Below are positions 1-6,724 of a DNA stretch of 6,724 nucleotides, one piece after another; the first letter of the stretch is position 1; every line of letters starts with the position of its first letter. A program made the position numbers and the translations under genes. The stretch is from CAZSLI01 sp964607705 (lineage in GTDB: Bacteria; Actinomycetota; Coriobacteriia; Anaerosomatales; PHET01). The notes beneath the pieces are model-generated. The model made no database searches and was not told where the DNA came from. It was given only the letters and a program-made list of their open reading frames with translations. The stretch spans positions 1-6,724 of the forward strand of contig CAZSLI010000037.1 in NCBI GenBank assembly GCA_964607705.1, in the 5' to 3' direction.

Positions 1-563
1 CATTGATTCTGGGGAAGAGCATCATTAAGCTCCTGCCCTCAAAGAAAATAACCGCGAGGATTCATAATTTGAGAGAAGGAGATGAATTATTGCTGGGTGA
101 GAGAACACTTCAGGTATATGGTATTCAGGGGCATACTGCGGGAAGTATAGTACTTTATGATGAGAAAACAAAAACCCTGATATCCGGTGACAGCATCTGT
201 AGAAGAGTGTTCTACATTGATGGTAATAAATATCCCATCAACCGGTTTTTTCATGATCTAATGAAGGTGGACCAGCTAGATTTTACCGGAGTGTGTTCGG
301 CCCATGACCGTTTCCTTCTGCCAAAGACTCAGATTAGGCACATGATTGATGTTATATCAGAGGGTATCTTTTACAGTAATATTACCATACGTATTCTGGG
401 ACGTAAGTATTTCCAGGTGAAATACGGTATTGGACCGGAGGATCCAGATTTTATTGATTTTTCTGCTCCCATTGCATGCAGAGAACAGTTAAAGCTTGAA
501 GTTGATGATTTTCTTAAGAAGAGCGGGTATCAGTCTATTCAGAAGGGAGGCAGTTATGAATAA
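1..563 (+). CDS. MBL-fold metallohydrolase, C-terminal part (5' end outside window)
   Basis: This is the C-terminal part of a metallo-beta-lactamase-fold hydrolase. The visible reading frame has codons starting at base 3 and stops with TAA at 561-563. Counting from base 3, a GHTAGS motif (His about residue 44), ISGDS (Asp about 63) and SAHD (His about 101) match the third, fourth and fifth metal-ligand blocks of the superfamily. The N-terminal HxHxDH block would lie upstream and is not seen. About 85 residues follow the last ligand, a poorly conserved helical tail. The TTG at base 3 is probably an internal leucine, because no ribosome binding site can be seen and a start there would remove half of the active site. 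The fold is well supported, but the substrate cannot be told; such proteins include lactonases, thioesterases and glyoxalases. The stop overlaps the start of the esterase gene by 8 nt, suggesting translational coupling. Confidence 0.85.
   Translation, partial: LILGKSIIKLLPSKKITARIHNLREGDELLLGERTLQVYGIQGHTAGSIVLYDEKTKTLISGDSICRRVFYIDGNKYPINRFFHDLMKVDQLDFTGVCSAHDRFLLPKTQIRHMIDVISEGIFYSNITIRILGRKYFQVKYGIGPEDPDFIDFSAPIACREQLKLEVDDFLKKSGYQSIQKGGSYE
545..550 (+). promoter_or_regulatory. Ribosome binding site deciding the esterase start
   Basis: GGGAGG (within AAGGGAGG) ends 5 nt before ATG 556, inside the last codons of the upstream gene. The same 5-nt spacing is seen before the GH3 start (1665) and the GH106-like start (4047). 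This supports 556 rather than the in-frame ATG at 496, which lies inside the upstream gene and has no such site. Confidence 0.75.
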
Positions 564-1626
564 AGCGATTCTGATTCTTTACTTTTTCAGCATGAAGCTG
601 AAAAGAGCAAGTCTGAAAATTAAAAGACCCTTTCATAGAAAAAGGCCCGTGGGTGCCTTTATTACACCGCAGGACACCGTGGACAGTATCATAGAGCATC
701 CTGTACTGGTTGAAGAAAAGGCAAAAATCTATCAACGATCCAAGGAGAATGACATAATGGCAATACAGACACTTGAACAATTCGTATTGGGTTTTTCAAA
801 AACCACCGGACAAAGCTATGCGGACGGTCTGAATGCCATAATTAAAAATCACGGTAATAATGTGAAGGTTTACAGACAAATCTATTCCGAAGAAGAGATA
901 AAAAAAGATCCCACTAAGGCCCATGCTAGTCTGCATTATTTTCCTTCCGGGAAGAAATCAAAGTTTATTATAGTATGTCCCGGAGGTGCCTATGTTAATT
1001 GCGAAGCCCTGTCGGAGGGTTATCCACTGGCACTTCATCTGAACGGTCTGGGTTATACTGCTTTTGTGCTTTCCTATCGTGTAAGGGAGGAAGCATATAA
1101 TCTAGCACCGGTGGAAGATCTAGCATCAGCTGTCCGATATGCTCTTCACCATGCAGATGAATTGGATATAGTTCCTGAAGATTATGCGGTTTTGGGATTT
1201 TCAGCAGGAGGGCATCTGGTTGGATGCTATGGTCTTGACAATATAGGCTATAAGAAATTTAATCTGCCGAAACCCGCAGCCATCATGATAGCATATGGAC
1301 TCATATCAACTGAGAAGTTTCAACATTGTAATAAGCTTCTTCTGGGGCCAGAACCGGATGAAAAGGCTGTAAGCGCAATCAGTATCGACAGGAATATAAC
1401 ACCTGATTACCCTCCCGTATTCTTCTGGGCAGGTAAGAATGATCTTCTGCTGGATTACCGTCAGCATGGAGATGAACTGGAAAAGGCTGTGCGGATGAAT
1501 GAGATACCCTACGAATATCATCTATATGAAAAGGCACAGCATGGAATATCTCTGGGTATAGGAACCGAAGCTGAGGGATGGGTGGACAGGGCAGCAGCCT
1601 TCTGGGCCAAGCATTCAGAGAAATAG
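556..1626 (+). CDS. Alpha/beta-hydrolase, acetyl-esterase (BD-FAE-like) type
   Basis: A 356-residue serine hydrolase with the full alpha/beta-hydrolase set. The oxyanion-hole motif is CPGGAY (Gly143-Gly144), the nucleophile elbow is GFSAGG (Ser216), the acid is probably Asp296 in KNDLLLDY, and the base is His329 in QHG. The HGG motif of hormone-sensitive-lipase relatives is replaced by PGG, as in the BD-FAE/acetyl-xylan-esterase-like groups often linked to glycoside hydrolases. The likely reaction is removal of acetyl or other short acyl groups from sugars, but the substrate is unproven. The first ~75 residues are an extension before the catalytic fold: a short hydrophobic stretch (ILILYFFSM), then a very basic segment. 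It is too short for a normal membrane helix and lacks a signal-peptide cleavage pattern, so the protein is probably cytoplasmic or loosely membrane-attached. An in-frame ATG at 757, preceded by AAGGAG, is a possible second start. The gene overlaps the upstream stop by 8 nt and lies 38 nt before the GH3 gene. Confidence 0.88.
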   Translation: MNKAILILYFFSMKLKRASLKIKRPFHRKRPVGAFITPQDTVDSIIEHPVLVEEKAKIYQRSKENDIMAIQTLEQFVLGFSKTTGQSYADGLNAIIKNHGNNVKVYRQIYSEEEIKKDPTKAHASLHYFPSGKKSKFIIVCPGGAYVNCEALSEGYPLALHLNGLGYTAFVLSYRVREEAYNLAPVEDLASAVRYALHHADELDIVPEDYAVLGFSAGGHLVGCYGLDNIGYKKFNLPKPAAIMIAYGLISTEKFQHCNKLLLGPEPDEKAVSAISIDRNITPDYPPVFFWAGKNDLLLDYRQHGDELEKAVRMNEIPYEYHLYEKAQHGISLGIGTEAEGWVDRAAAFWAKHSEK

Positions 1627-1654
1627 ATAATGCGCAGAATTTTTGTGCAGGAAT

Positions 1655-1660
1655 GGAGGG
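1655..1660 (+). promoter_or_regulatory. Ribosome binding site for the GH3 start
   Basis: GGAGGG lies directly before ATG 1665, with 5 nt between GGAGG and the ATG. It fixes the start after the esterase stop and excludes an in-frame ATG at 1578 that lies inside the esterase gene. Confidence 0.75.
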
Positions 1661-1664
1661 ACAT

Positions 1665-3772
1665 ATGATCAAAGACCTGATCAAACAAATGACACTGGAG
1701 GAAAAGGCAGGATTGTGCTCAGGTGCAGATTACTGGCATACGAAAGCAGTGGAAAGACTGGGCATTCCGGCCGTGATGGTAACGGACGGCCCCCATGGTC
1801 TTCGCAAGCAGGAAGGGGAAGCAGATCATCTCGGTTTGAACCAGAGTGTTGCTGCTGTATGTTTTTCTCCGGCCTGTGCGAGTGCTTCTAGCTTTGATGA
1901 AAATTTATTACACCGAATGGGCAGGGCTCTGGGTGAAGAATGTAGATCAGAGAATATAGCGATTTTACTGGGACCTGCCGTTAATATTAAGAGAAGTCCG
2001 CTTTGCGGTCGTAATTTTGAATATTTCTCAGAGGACCCTTATCTTACCGGTAAGCTTTCTTCAGCACAGATTAAGGGGATTCAGGAATGGGAGGTTGGTA
2101 CCAGCCTAAAGCATTATGCAGTCAATAATCAGGAGACCTGCCGCATGACCTGCTCCTCAGAGGTGGATGAACGTACGCTGCGTGAAATCTATCTTGCGGG
2201 CTTTGAGATGGCTGTGAAAGAGGCAAGGCCTTGGACCGTAATGAGCAGCTATAACAAACTTAATGGAGAATATGCCAGTGAAAATAAAAAGCTTCTTACG
2301 GATATCCTGCGTGAGGATTGGGGCTTCCAGGGCTTCGTAATGTCGGACTGGGGAGCTGTTAACGACAGAGTAAAGAGCCTTGAGGCAGGACTGGAGCTTG
2401 AAATGCCTTCTTCCAGCGGTATTCGTGATGAACAGATTGTGAAAGCAGTTAGAGAAGGCTTGCTCCCGGAGGAACTATTGGATCTGGCTGTGGAACGCAT
2501 TCTTAAGGTTATATTCAAATATTCACAGGCCGATGCTACCTATATGCAATATGACAGAGAGGAACATCACAAGATAGCAACGGATATGGCAAAGGAATGT
2601 GCTGTTCTTTTGAAGAATGAAGGTGCGCTGCCCCTGAGCCGTCAGACAAAAGTTGCCTACATAGGTGCCTTTGCCAGAATACCGCGTTATCAGGGAGGAG
2701 GCTCTAGCCATATCCATGCTGGCAAGGTAACTAATGCATTTGATACCGGTAGGGATAAAAATCCTAATATAATTTATGCGGAAGGTTTCCCTCATGACAA
2801 GGATCAGGAAGATAAATCTCTTTTTGAAGAAGCAGTCAAAGCTGCTTCCGAAGCGGATGCAGCCATTATCTTTGCCGGATTACCAGAATCCTTTGATTCT
2901 GAGGGTATTGACAGAAGACATATGAGTCTGCCGGAATGTCAGAACCGGCTGATTGAGCTGATCACGGGAGTGCAGAAGAATACCATAGTAGTTCTTCATA
3001 ATGGCTCTGCTGTGGAAATGCCCTGGGCAGATAAGGTGAATGCTATTCTTGAAATGTTTCTTGCAGGTGAGGGAGTGGGTGAGGCAACAGATGCCCTGTT
3101 ATATGCAGATGCAAATCCCTGTGGCAGACTGGCAGAAACCTTTCCCATTCGGCTTGAGGATACCCCATCATATTTGAATTTCCCCGGAGATGGCAAAAAG
3201 GTCGTCTATTCGGAAGGGATTTATATCGGTTACCGTTATTATGAGGCTAAAAAAATCCCGGTATTATTCCCCTTTGGTCATGGACTGTCCTATACCGAAT
3301 TNNNNNNNNNNNNNNNNNNNNNNNNNNNNNNNNNNNNNNNNNNNNNNNNNNNNNNNNNNNNNNNNNNNNNNNNNNNNNNNNNNNNNNNNNNNNNNNNNNN
3401 NTATCCTGGTATAACGAAGAAATAGGAGACTGGTATGCTGCTGGTGGAACCTATGAGATTTTACTGGCTCATTCCTCTGCAGATATCCGTCTATGGGAGA
3501 AGGTTGAATTCACTCCTGTAAAGAAGATTCCTTTCCGGGTGGATGAGAATACAACCATAGGCTCATTGTTGAAAAATCCCAAAACCTCACCGATTATGTC
3601 CATGATGTTTTCGAAGTTTAGCGGAGGCATTACATCAGGCTTTGGCAGTTCAGATGAGGTGCTGAATGAAATGACGGGAGGGCTGCCGCTCAGGGCATTG
3701 TTTGGATTTTCAAAGATTACAGAGGATCAGATGAAGGAATTAATTTATGTACTAAAGAAGCAGCTGGAATAA
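1665..3772 (+). CDS. Glycoside hydrolase family 3, beta-glucosidase type (interrupted by an assembly gap)
   Basis: A GH3 exo-acting enzyme that would release beta-linked glucose, or possibly xylose, from oligosaccharides or glycosides. The start is ATG 1665, giving the typical opening MIKDLIKQMTLEEKAGLCSG. Landmarks: TDGPHGLRKQ (Asp41, substrate binding), GRNFEYFSEDP (Arg116), KHYAVNNQE (Lys149-His150) and MSDWGAV with the nucleophile Asp228. In the second (GH3_C) domain are RYQGGGSSHI and SEGIDR, whose Glu413 is the likely acid/base. FPFGHGLSYTE then leads into the FnIII-like domain, where 100 N replace unknown sequence. After the gap, WYNEEIGDWY...GGTYEILLAHSSADIRL is the end of that domain, followed by a ~75-residue tail ending at TAA 3770-3772. 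The halves are in different frames only because of the arbitrary N length, so this is one gene, not two and not a pseudogene. It shows 545 complete residues before the gap and 122 after; the full length is probably near 740. There is no signal peptide, so it is likely cytoplasmic. Sugar specificity cannot be fixed from sequence alone. Confidence 0.93.
3302..3401. other. Assembly gap (100 N) inside the GH3 gene
   Basis: Exactly 100 N, the usual placeholder for a gap of unknown size. Codons start at positions divisible by 3 before the gap (TT at 3300-3301 begins a codon) and one frame off after it (TCC 3404, TGG 3407). If the gene is intact, the true missing length must leave remainder 2 on division by 3. 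Related GH3 proteins usually have roughly 65-80 residues between the SYTEF motif and the post-gap W/YxxE motif, so about 200-240 nt are probably missing rather than 100. That length estimate is from memory of the family. Confidence 0.97.
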
Positions 3773-3988
3773 CTTAATAAATGACCGAGCTGTTTCATAA
3801 TAATGTATTGCATTGCTCATCTTGTGATGAACTATTATTGCAGTTAATTTGATTATAGGCAATATGATACTCAGACCGTATTTGAGAGGAAGCAGATATA
3901 CAAAAGTGATGGAATGCTTTGGGCACAGCCGGAGCAGGGAGATCACCGATTAGTATGAAGCTTCCTTTTCAAGTTTACACATAATAAG

Positions 3989-4009
3989 ATTCAAAAATTC
4001 ATTTTGAAT
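3989..4009. repeat. Perfect 8-bp inverted repeat, operator-like
   Basis: ATTCAAAA and TTTTGAAT are perfect reverse complements separated by 5 nt, ending 37 nt before ATG 4047. No T-run follows and the arms are nearly all A/T, so it is a poor terminator. Its size and place suit an operator for a dimeric regulator of the GH106-like gene, but no regulator gene is in the window. AT-rich DNA produces such repeats by chance fairly often. Confidence 0.4.
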
Positions 4010-4014
4010 ATAAA
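4009..4014 (+). promoter_or_regulatory. Possible -10 element before the GH106-like gene
   Basis: TATAAA overlaps the right end of the inverted repeat and would place transcription start near 4021, about 26 nt before the ATG. No good -35 lies at the normal distance. The nearest clear -35-like hexamer, TTTACA at 3974-3979, is 29 nt away, too far for a standard sigma-A promoter. The call is therefore weak; read-through from the upstream genes is equally possible. Confidence 0.22.
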
Positions 4015-4036
4015 AGCTACCGAAGGGCAGCATGAT

Positions 4037-4041
4037 GGAGG
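4037..4041 (+). promoter_or_regulatory. Ribosome binding site deciding the GH106-like start
   Basis: GGAGG ends 5 nt before ATG 4047, matching the spacing used by the two upstream complete genes. In-frame ATGs also occur at 4032 and 4035, with GAAGGG at 4022-4027 before them, so a start five or four codons earlier cannot be excluded. An in-frame TAA at 4011 bars anything longer. Confidence 0.65.
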
Positions 4042-4046
4042 TAAGA

Positions 4047-6724
4047 ATGAAATCATTTATAAAAGAATTAATTGAACAAAAGGAAGATAATTATATTCTG
4101 CCATTTTTCTGGCAGCATGGAGAGAGTGAAGAGAAGCTGAGGGAGTATATGGAGGCAATCCATAGCTGTGGTATTCGTGCAGTCTGTGTGGAGGCCCGAC
4201 CCCATCCGGATTATCTTGGACCTGGTTGGTGGCATGATATGGATATAATTATTGATGAAGCTAAAAAAAGGGATATGAAGCTTTGGATTCTGGATGATGC
4301 ACATTTTCCTACCGGCTATGCCGCCGGAAAAATTGCCCAGTCAGAGGATAAATACTGTAAGCAGTACATTAGCCGGAAGTTTATCGATGTCAGCGGCCCT
4401 ATACCTGAGGTTGAGGTTAGTCTTGCCGCCATGATGATGCCGATGCTGCTGCCCTCAGGATTAAATCTTGAAATGTTTGGTATGAGCTCGGAGAAGAAGC
4501 GCTGTTTTACAGATGACAGAATCCTGTCCATCCGTGCATATCAGATAGATAGGAACTCCTCCTTGATTGGAGAAGGAATAGATCTTATTACCAATATTGT
4601 AAACGGAAAATTAATATGGGACGTTCCCCAGGGTACCTGGAGGATTAATGTTCTTTTTATTACAAGAAACGGTGAGGGGCGCTGCGACTATATCAGTATG
4701 GTGGATAAGGCTTCCTGTAGAATCCAGATTGATGCGGTGTATGAACCTCATTATGAGCATTACAAAGAAGAATTTGGGAAAACCATTTCAGGCTTCTTTT
4801 CGGATGAACCCTGCCTCGGCAACAGCATCGGTTATAATTTTGATGAGTCCATTGGAAAGAAAAAAGCACCGCTTCCCTGGAGCAGCCAGCTTGAGAAAAT
4901 GCTGGAGGAAAATCTGGGAAAGGAGTATTTGCCATATTATCCTGCACTTTGGACCGACATGGCGGATGAGAAGGTAAATGCCAGGGTTCGCTATGCCTAT
5001 ATGGACTGTGTGACCAGACTGGTGGAAGAGAATTTTTCCAGACAGATCGGAGAGTGGTGTGAGGAAAGAGGAGTGGAATACATCGGTCATATCGTGGAGG
5101 ATAATAATCAGCATAGCAGACTTGGCAGCAGCCAGGGACATTTTTTCCGCTCCATGATGGGCCAGCATATGTCAGGAATTGATAATATCGGAGATCAGGT
5201 TCTTCCTGGAGGAGAAAATCATAAAAGAGAAGCATTGCTGGGTGCGGATAAGGATGGAGAGTTTTATCATTATGAACTGGGAAAGCTGGGTTCGTCCCTT
5301 GCCCATATCGATCCGAAGAAACAGGGAAGGGCTATGTGTGAAATCTTCGGAGCTTACGGCTGGAGGCTTGGGATAAGAACGATGAAATATCTGATGGATC
5401 ATTTTCTGGTAAGAGGTATTAATGTATATGTACCTCACGCATTTTCACCAAAGGATTTTCCTGATTCGGACTGCCCGCCTCATTTTTATGCCGGGGGAGA
5501 GGATCCTCAGTTTAATTATTTTAAAAAGCTGATGCACTACACCAATCGTATGTGCCATCTATTGAACGGAGGTGCACATATAGCACCGGCAGCCGTATTG
5601 TATCACGGAGAAGCCGAATGGACGGGAGGCTGTATGTTTAATCAGAAGGTTGCCAGAGAGCTGTTGGAAAGCCAGATTGATTTTGATATTCTTCCCTCCG
5701 ATGTTTTTGCAGATATGTCAGCTTACAAGGCAGAATTTAATGACTGCCTGCAGGTCAATGGTGAAAGCTATGACTGCTTTATTGTCCCATATTCAGAATT
5801 TATCACAAAGGAAGTGGCTGTATTTGCCGGTACTGCATCAAAAAAGGGCTTCCCGGTATTCTTTGTTCAAGGGCTTCCGGAGGGAATATGTAATATAGAT
5901 AAGCAGGAAGAGGAGAAGCTGCTGCTTGACGGACTGTGCCAATGTATTATAGTTCCTCTGGAGGCTTTGTCAAAAACACTGAAGGATAACAAATTATTTG
6001 AAATTAGCAGTGACAATAAATTTGATGCGCTGCGTTATTACCATTACCGTAAGGAGCAGACAGAGCTATATATGTTCTCCAATGAAAGTATCGGTAAGGA
6101 ATACAATGGCTGGATAACCGTGAAATCAAAAGGAAAGGTCAGCTTATATGATGCTATGGACAACAGGATAATTCCGGCAGAATACAGAAATAGCGAGGAC
6201 GGAACAAGCATACATATCAGATTAACACCCTATCAGAGTGTGGTTGCTCTATTTGAGGATTTGAAGGAGGTGGAAGAACAAGGCGATTTCAAGACTAAGT
6301 TGGAATATAGACTGGACGCAGCATGGCGCATCTCCAGTGCAGAAGTCAGTCAATATCCGGAGTTTCATCCTGTTGAAGTTACGAAGGAGTTAAGAAGCAT
6401 GGGACGGGTATTACCTGCTTTTTCCGGTTATTTACGGTATGAAAGTGAGTTTGTTTATGATATAATGCCAACCGGCAGGGAGTTATTGAATATTACAGAT
6501 GTCTATGAAGGTGCTGAAGTCTGGCTGAATGGCCGCTGTCTTGGAATGAAAATCTGTCCGCCATATCAGTTTCCTTTGGGAGAAGCATTAAGAGCCGGAG
6601 AGAACCATATAAGGATTGAGGTTGCCACAACCCTGGATCGGAAGGTGAAATCCCTTCCCCAGGATATGCGTTCCCTGATGTTCTATTCAAAGATAACAGA
6701 GCCGACGGGTATTGTAGGAAGTGT
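4047..6724 (+). CDS. GH106-related glycosyl hydrolase (alpha-L-rhamnosidase-like), 3' end outside window
   Basis: A large open frame of 892 complete codons with no stop before the window edge. The N-terminal part (about residues 10-110) contains FFWQHGE, CGIRAVCVEARPHPDY, GPGWWHDMD and LWILDDAHFPTGYAAGK, the pattern of a (beta/alpha)8 barrel from GH106-related proteins of clostridia. Possible acidic active-site residues are Asp253-Glu254 in GFFSDEP and Glu351-Asp352 in GHIVEDNNQ; these are candidates, not assigned by alignment. Residues about 511-615 (HIAPAAVLYHGEAEW to FFVQGLPEGI) look like the glutamine-amidotransferase-like domain found in several large glycosidases. From about residue 793, SGYLRYESEF...YEGAEVWLNGRCLG...GENHIRIEV is a jelly-roll domain like the sugar-binding domain of GH2 enzymes. 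Family members are roughly 1,000 residues or more, so perhaps 100-250 are missing here. There is no signal peptide, suggesting a cytoplasmic enzyme. Characterised GH106 enzymes remove alpha-L-rhamnose, but this subgroup is divergent, so the substrate is uncertain. Confidence 0.78.
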   Translation, partial: MKSFIKELIEQKEDNYILPFFWQHGESEEKLREYMEAIHSCGIRAVCVEARPHPDYLGPGWWHDMDIIIDEAKKRDMKLWILDDAHFPTGYAAGKIAQSEDKYCKQYISRKFIDVSGPIPEVEVSLAAMMMPMLLPSGLNLEMFGMSSEKKRCFTDDRILSIRAYQIDRNSSLIGEGIDLITNIVNGKLIWDVPQGTWRINVLFITRNGEGRCDYISMVDKASCRIQIDAVYEPHYEHYKEEFGKTISGFFSDEPCLGNSIGYNFDESIGKKKAPLPWSSQLEKMLEENLGKEYLPYYPALWTDMADEKVNARVRYAYMDCVTRLVEENFSRQIGEWCEERGVEYIGHIVEDNNQHSRLGSSQGHFFRSMMGQHMSGIDNIGDQVLPGGENHKREALLGADKDGEFYHYELGKLGSSLAHIDPKKQGRAMCEIFGAYGWRLGIRTMKYLMDHFLVRGINVYVPHAFSPKDFPDSDCPPHFYAGGEDPQFNYFKKLMHYTNRMCHLLNGGAHIAPAAVLYHGEAEWTGGCMFNQKVARELLESQIDFDILPSDVFADMSAYKAEFNDCLQVNGESYDCFIVPYSEFITKEVAVFAGTASKKGFPVFFVQGLPEGICNIDKQEEEKLLLDGLCQCIIVPLEALSKTLKDNKLFEISSDNKFDALRYYHYRKEQTELYMFSNESIGKEYNGWITVKSKGKVSLYDAMDNRIIPAEYRNSEDGTSIHIRLTPYQSVVALFEDLKEVEEQGDFKTKLEYRLDAAWRISSAEVSQYPEFHPVEVTKELRSMGRVLPAFSGYLRYESEFVYDIMPTGRELLNITDVYEGAEVWLNGRCLGMKICPPYQFPLGEALRAGENHIRIEVATTLDRKVKSLPQDMRSLMFYSKITEPTGIVGS

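Larger units (their letters stand above)
3773..4046. other. Intergenic region, AT-rich, no convincing gene
   Basis: A 274-nt spacer between the GH3 stop and the GH106-like start. I see no strong terminator: the best hairpin, TCATC-TTGT-GATGA at 3817-3830, has a 5-bp stem and no T-run after it. TATTGC occurs at 3806-3811 and 3836-3841, with the inverted copy GCAATA at 3859-3864; these are short and may be chance. A 29-codon reading frame from ATG 3864 to TAG 3953 has no good ribosome binding site and no recognisable product. The 3' end holds an 8-bp inverted repeat (3989-4009) and possible promoter elements, listed separately. Confidence 0.6.

Noticed and set aside
3..5. TTG at base 3 as the start of the MBL protein
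   Set aside because: A start here would lack the HxHxDH metal-binding block, and no ribosome binding site can be seen; the gene almost certainly begins upstream of the window.
496..1626. Longer form of the esterase starting at ATG 496
   Set aside because: It would add 20 residues read from within the upstream MBL gene, without a ribosome binding site; ATG 556 has GGGAGG at the same 5-nt spacing as the other genes.
1578..1664. Longer form of the GH3 protein starting at ATG 1578
   Set aside because: The extra 29 residues overlap the esterase coding region and resemble no GH3 N-terminus; MIKDLIKQMTLEEKAG from 1665 is the typical family start.
3539..3772. Separate 77-residue gene
   Set aside because: It is the in-frame C-terminal tail of the GH3 protein, cut off only by the N gap; the codons before it already continue the FnIII-like domain.
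3817..3830. Terminator after the GH3 gene
   Set aside because: The TCATC/GATGA hairpin has only 5 bp and no following T-run, so it is too weak to call.
3752..3946. Minus-strand 64-residue frame across the intergenic region
   Set aside because: It overlaps the GH3 3' end, is leucine/isoleucine-rich because the DNA is AT-rich, and has no family resemblance.
3864..3953. 29-codon reading frame in the intergenic region
   Set aside because: It has no good ribosome binding site or recognisable motif, and its length is easily reached by chance.
4693..5235. Minus-strand 180-residue frame inside the GH106-like gene
   Set aside because: It lies wholly antisense to a gene with clear family motifs; its composition (many Cys, His, Pro, Arg) is that of a non-coding shadow frame.

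Overview
The window is a plus-strand run of carbohydrate-degradation genes. It most likely comes from an anaerobic Firmicute of the Lachnospiraceae/Clostridia type. The reasons are moderately AT-rich DNA, strong GGAGG-type Shine-Dalgarno sites about 5 nt before each complete start, tight same-strand gene packing, and the resemblance of all four proteins to gut and plant-fibre clostridial proteins. The species cannot be named from the sequence.

Layout: (1) 1-563, the C-terminal part of an MBL-fold metallohydrolase whose 5' end lies outside the window. (2) 556-1626, an alpha/beta-hydrolase (esterase-like, BD-FAE/acetyl-esterase type) that overlaps the end of gene 1 by 8 nt. (3) 1665-3772, a family-3 glycoside hydrolase (beta-glucosidase type) 38 nt downstream. 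It is interrupted by 100 N (3302-3401), an assembly gap inside its fibronectin-III-like domain. (4) 3773-4046, a 274-nt AT-rich intergenic region with no convincing gene or terminator, but with an 8-bp perfect inverted repeat shortly before the next gene. (5) 4047 to the window end, the first 892 codons of a large GH106-related glycosyl hydrolase, ending in a jelly-roll carbohydrate-binding-like domain cut by the edge.

Genes 1-3 look like one operon. Gene 5 may be read through from it or have its own promoter near the inverted repeat. The starts of the esterase, GH3 and GH106-like proteins show no convincing secretion signal, so they probably act in the cytoplasm on imported, possibly acylated oligosaccharides or plant glycosides: the esterase would remove acyl groups, GH3 beta-linked glucose or xylose, and the GH106-like enzyme perhaps rhamnose. 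That division of labour is inference. I found no RNA gene, CRISPR array, insertion sequence or clearly new system. The points most worth checking are the frame-shifting placeholder gap in the GH3 gene, the uncharacterised type of GH106-like enzyme, and the operator-like repeat before it.
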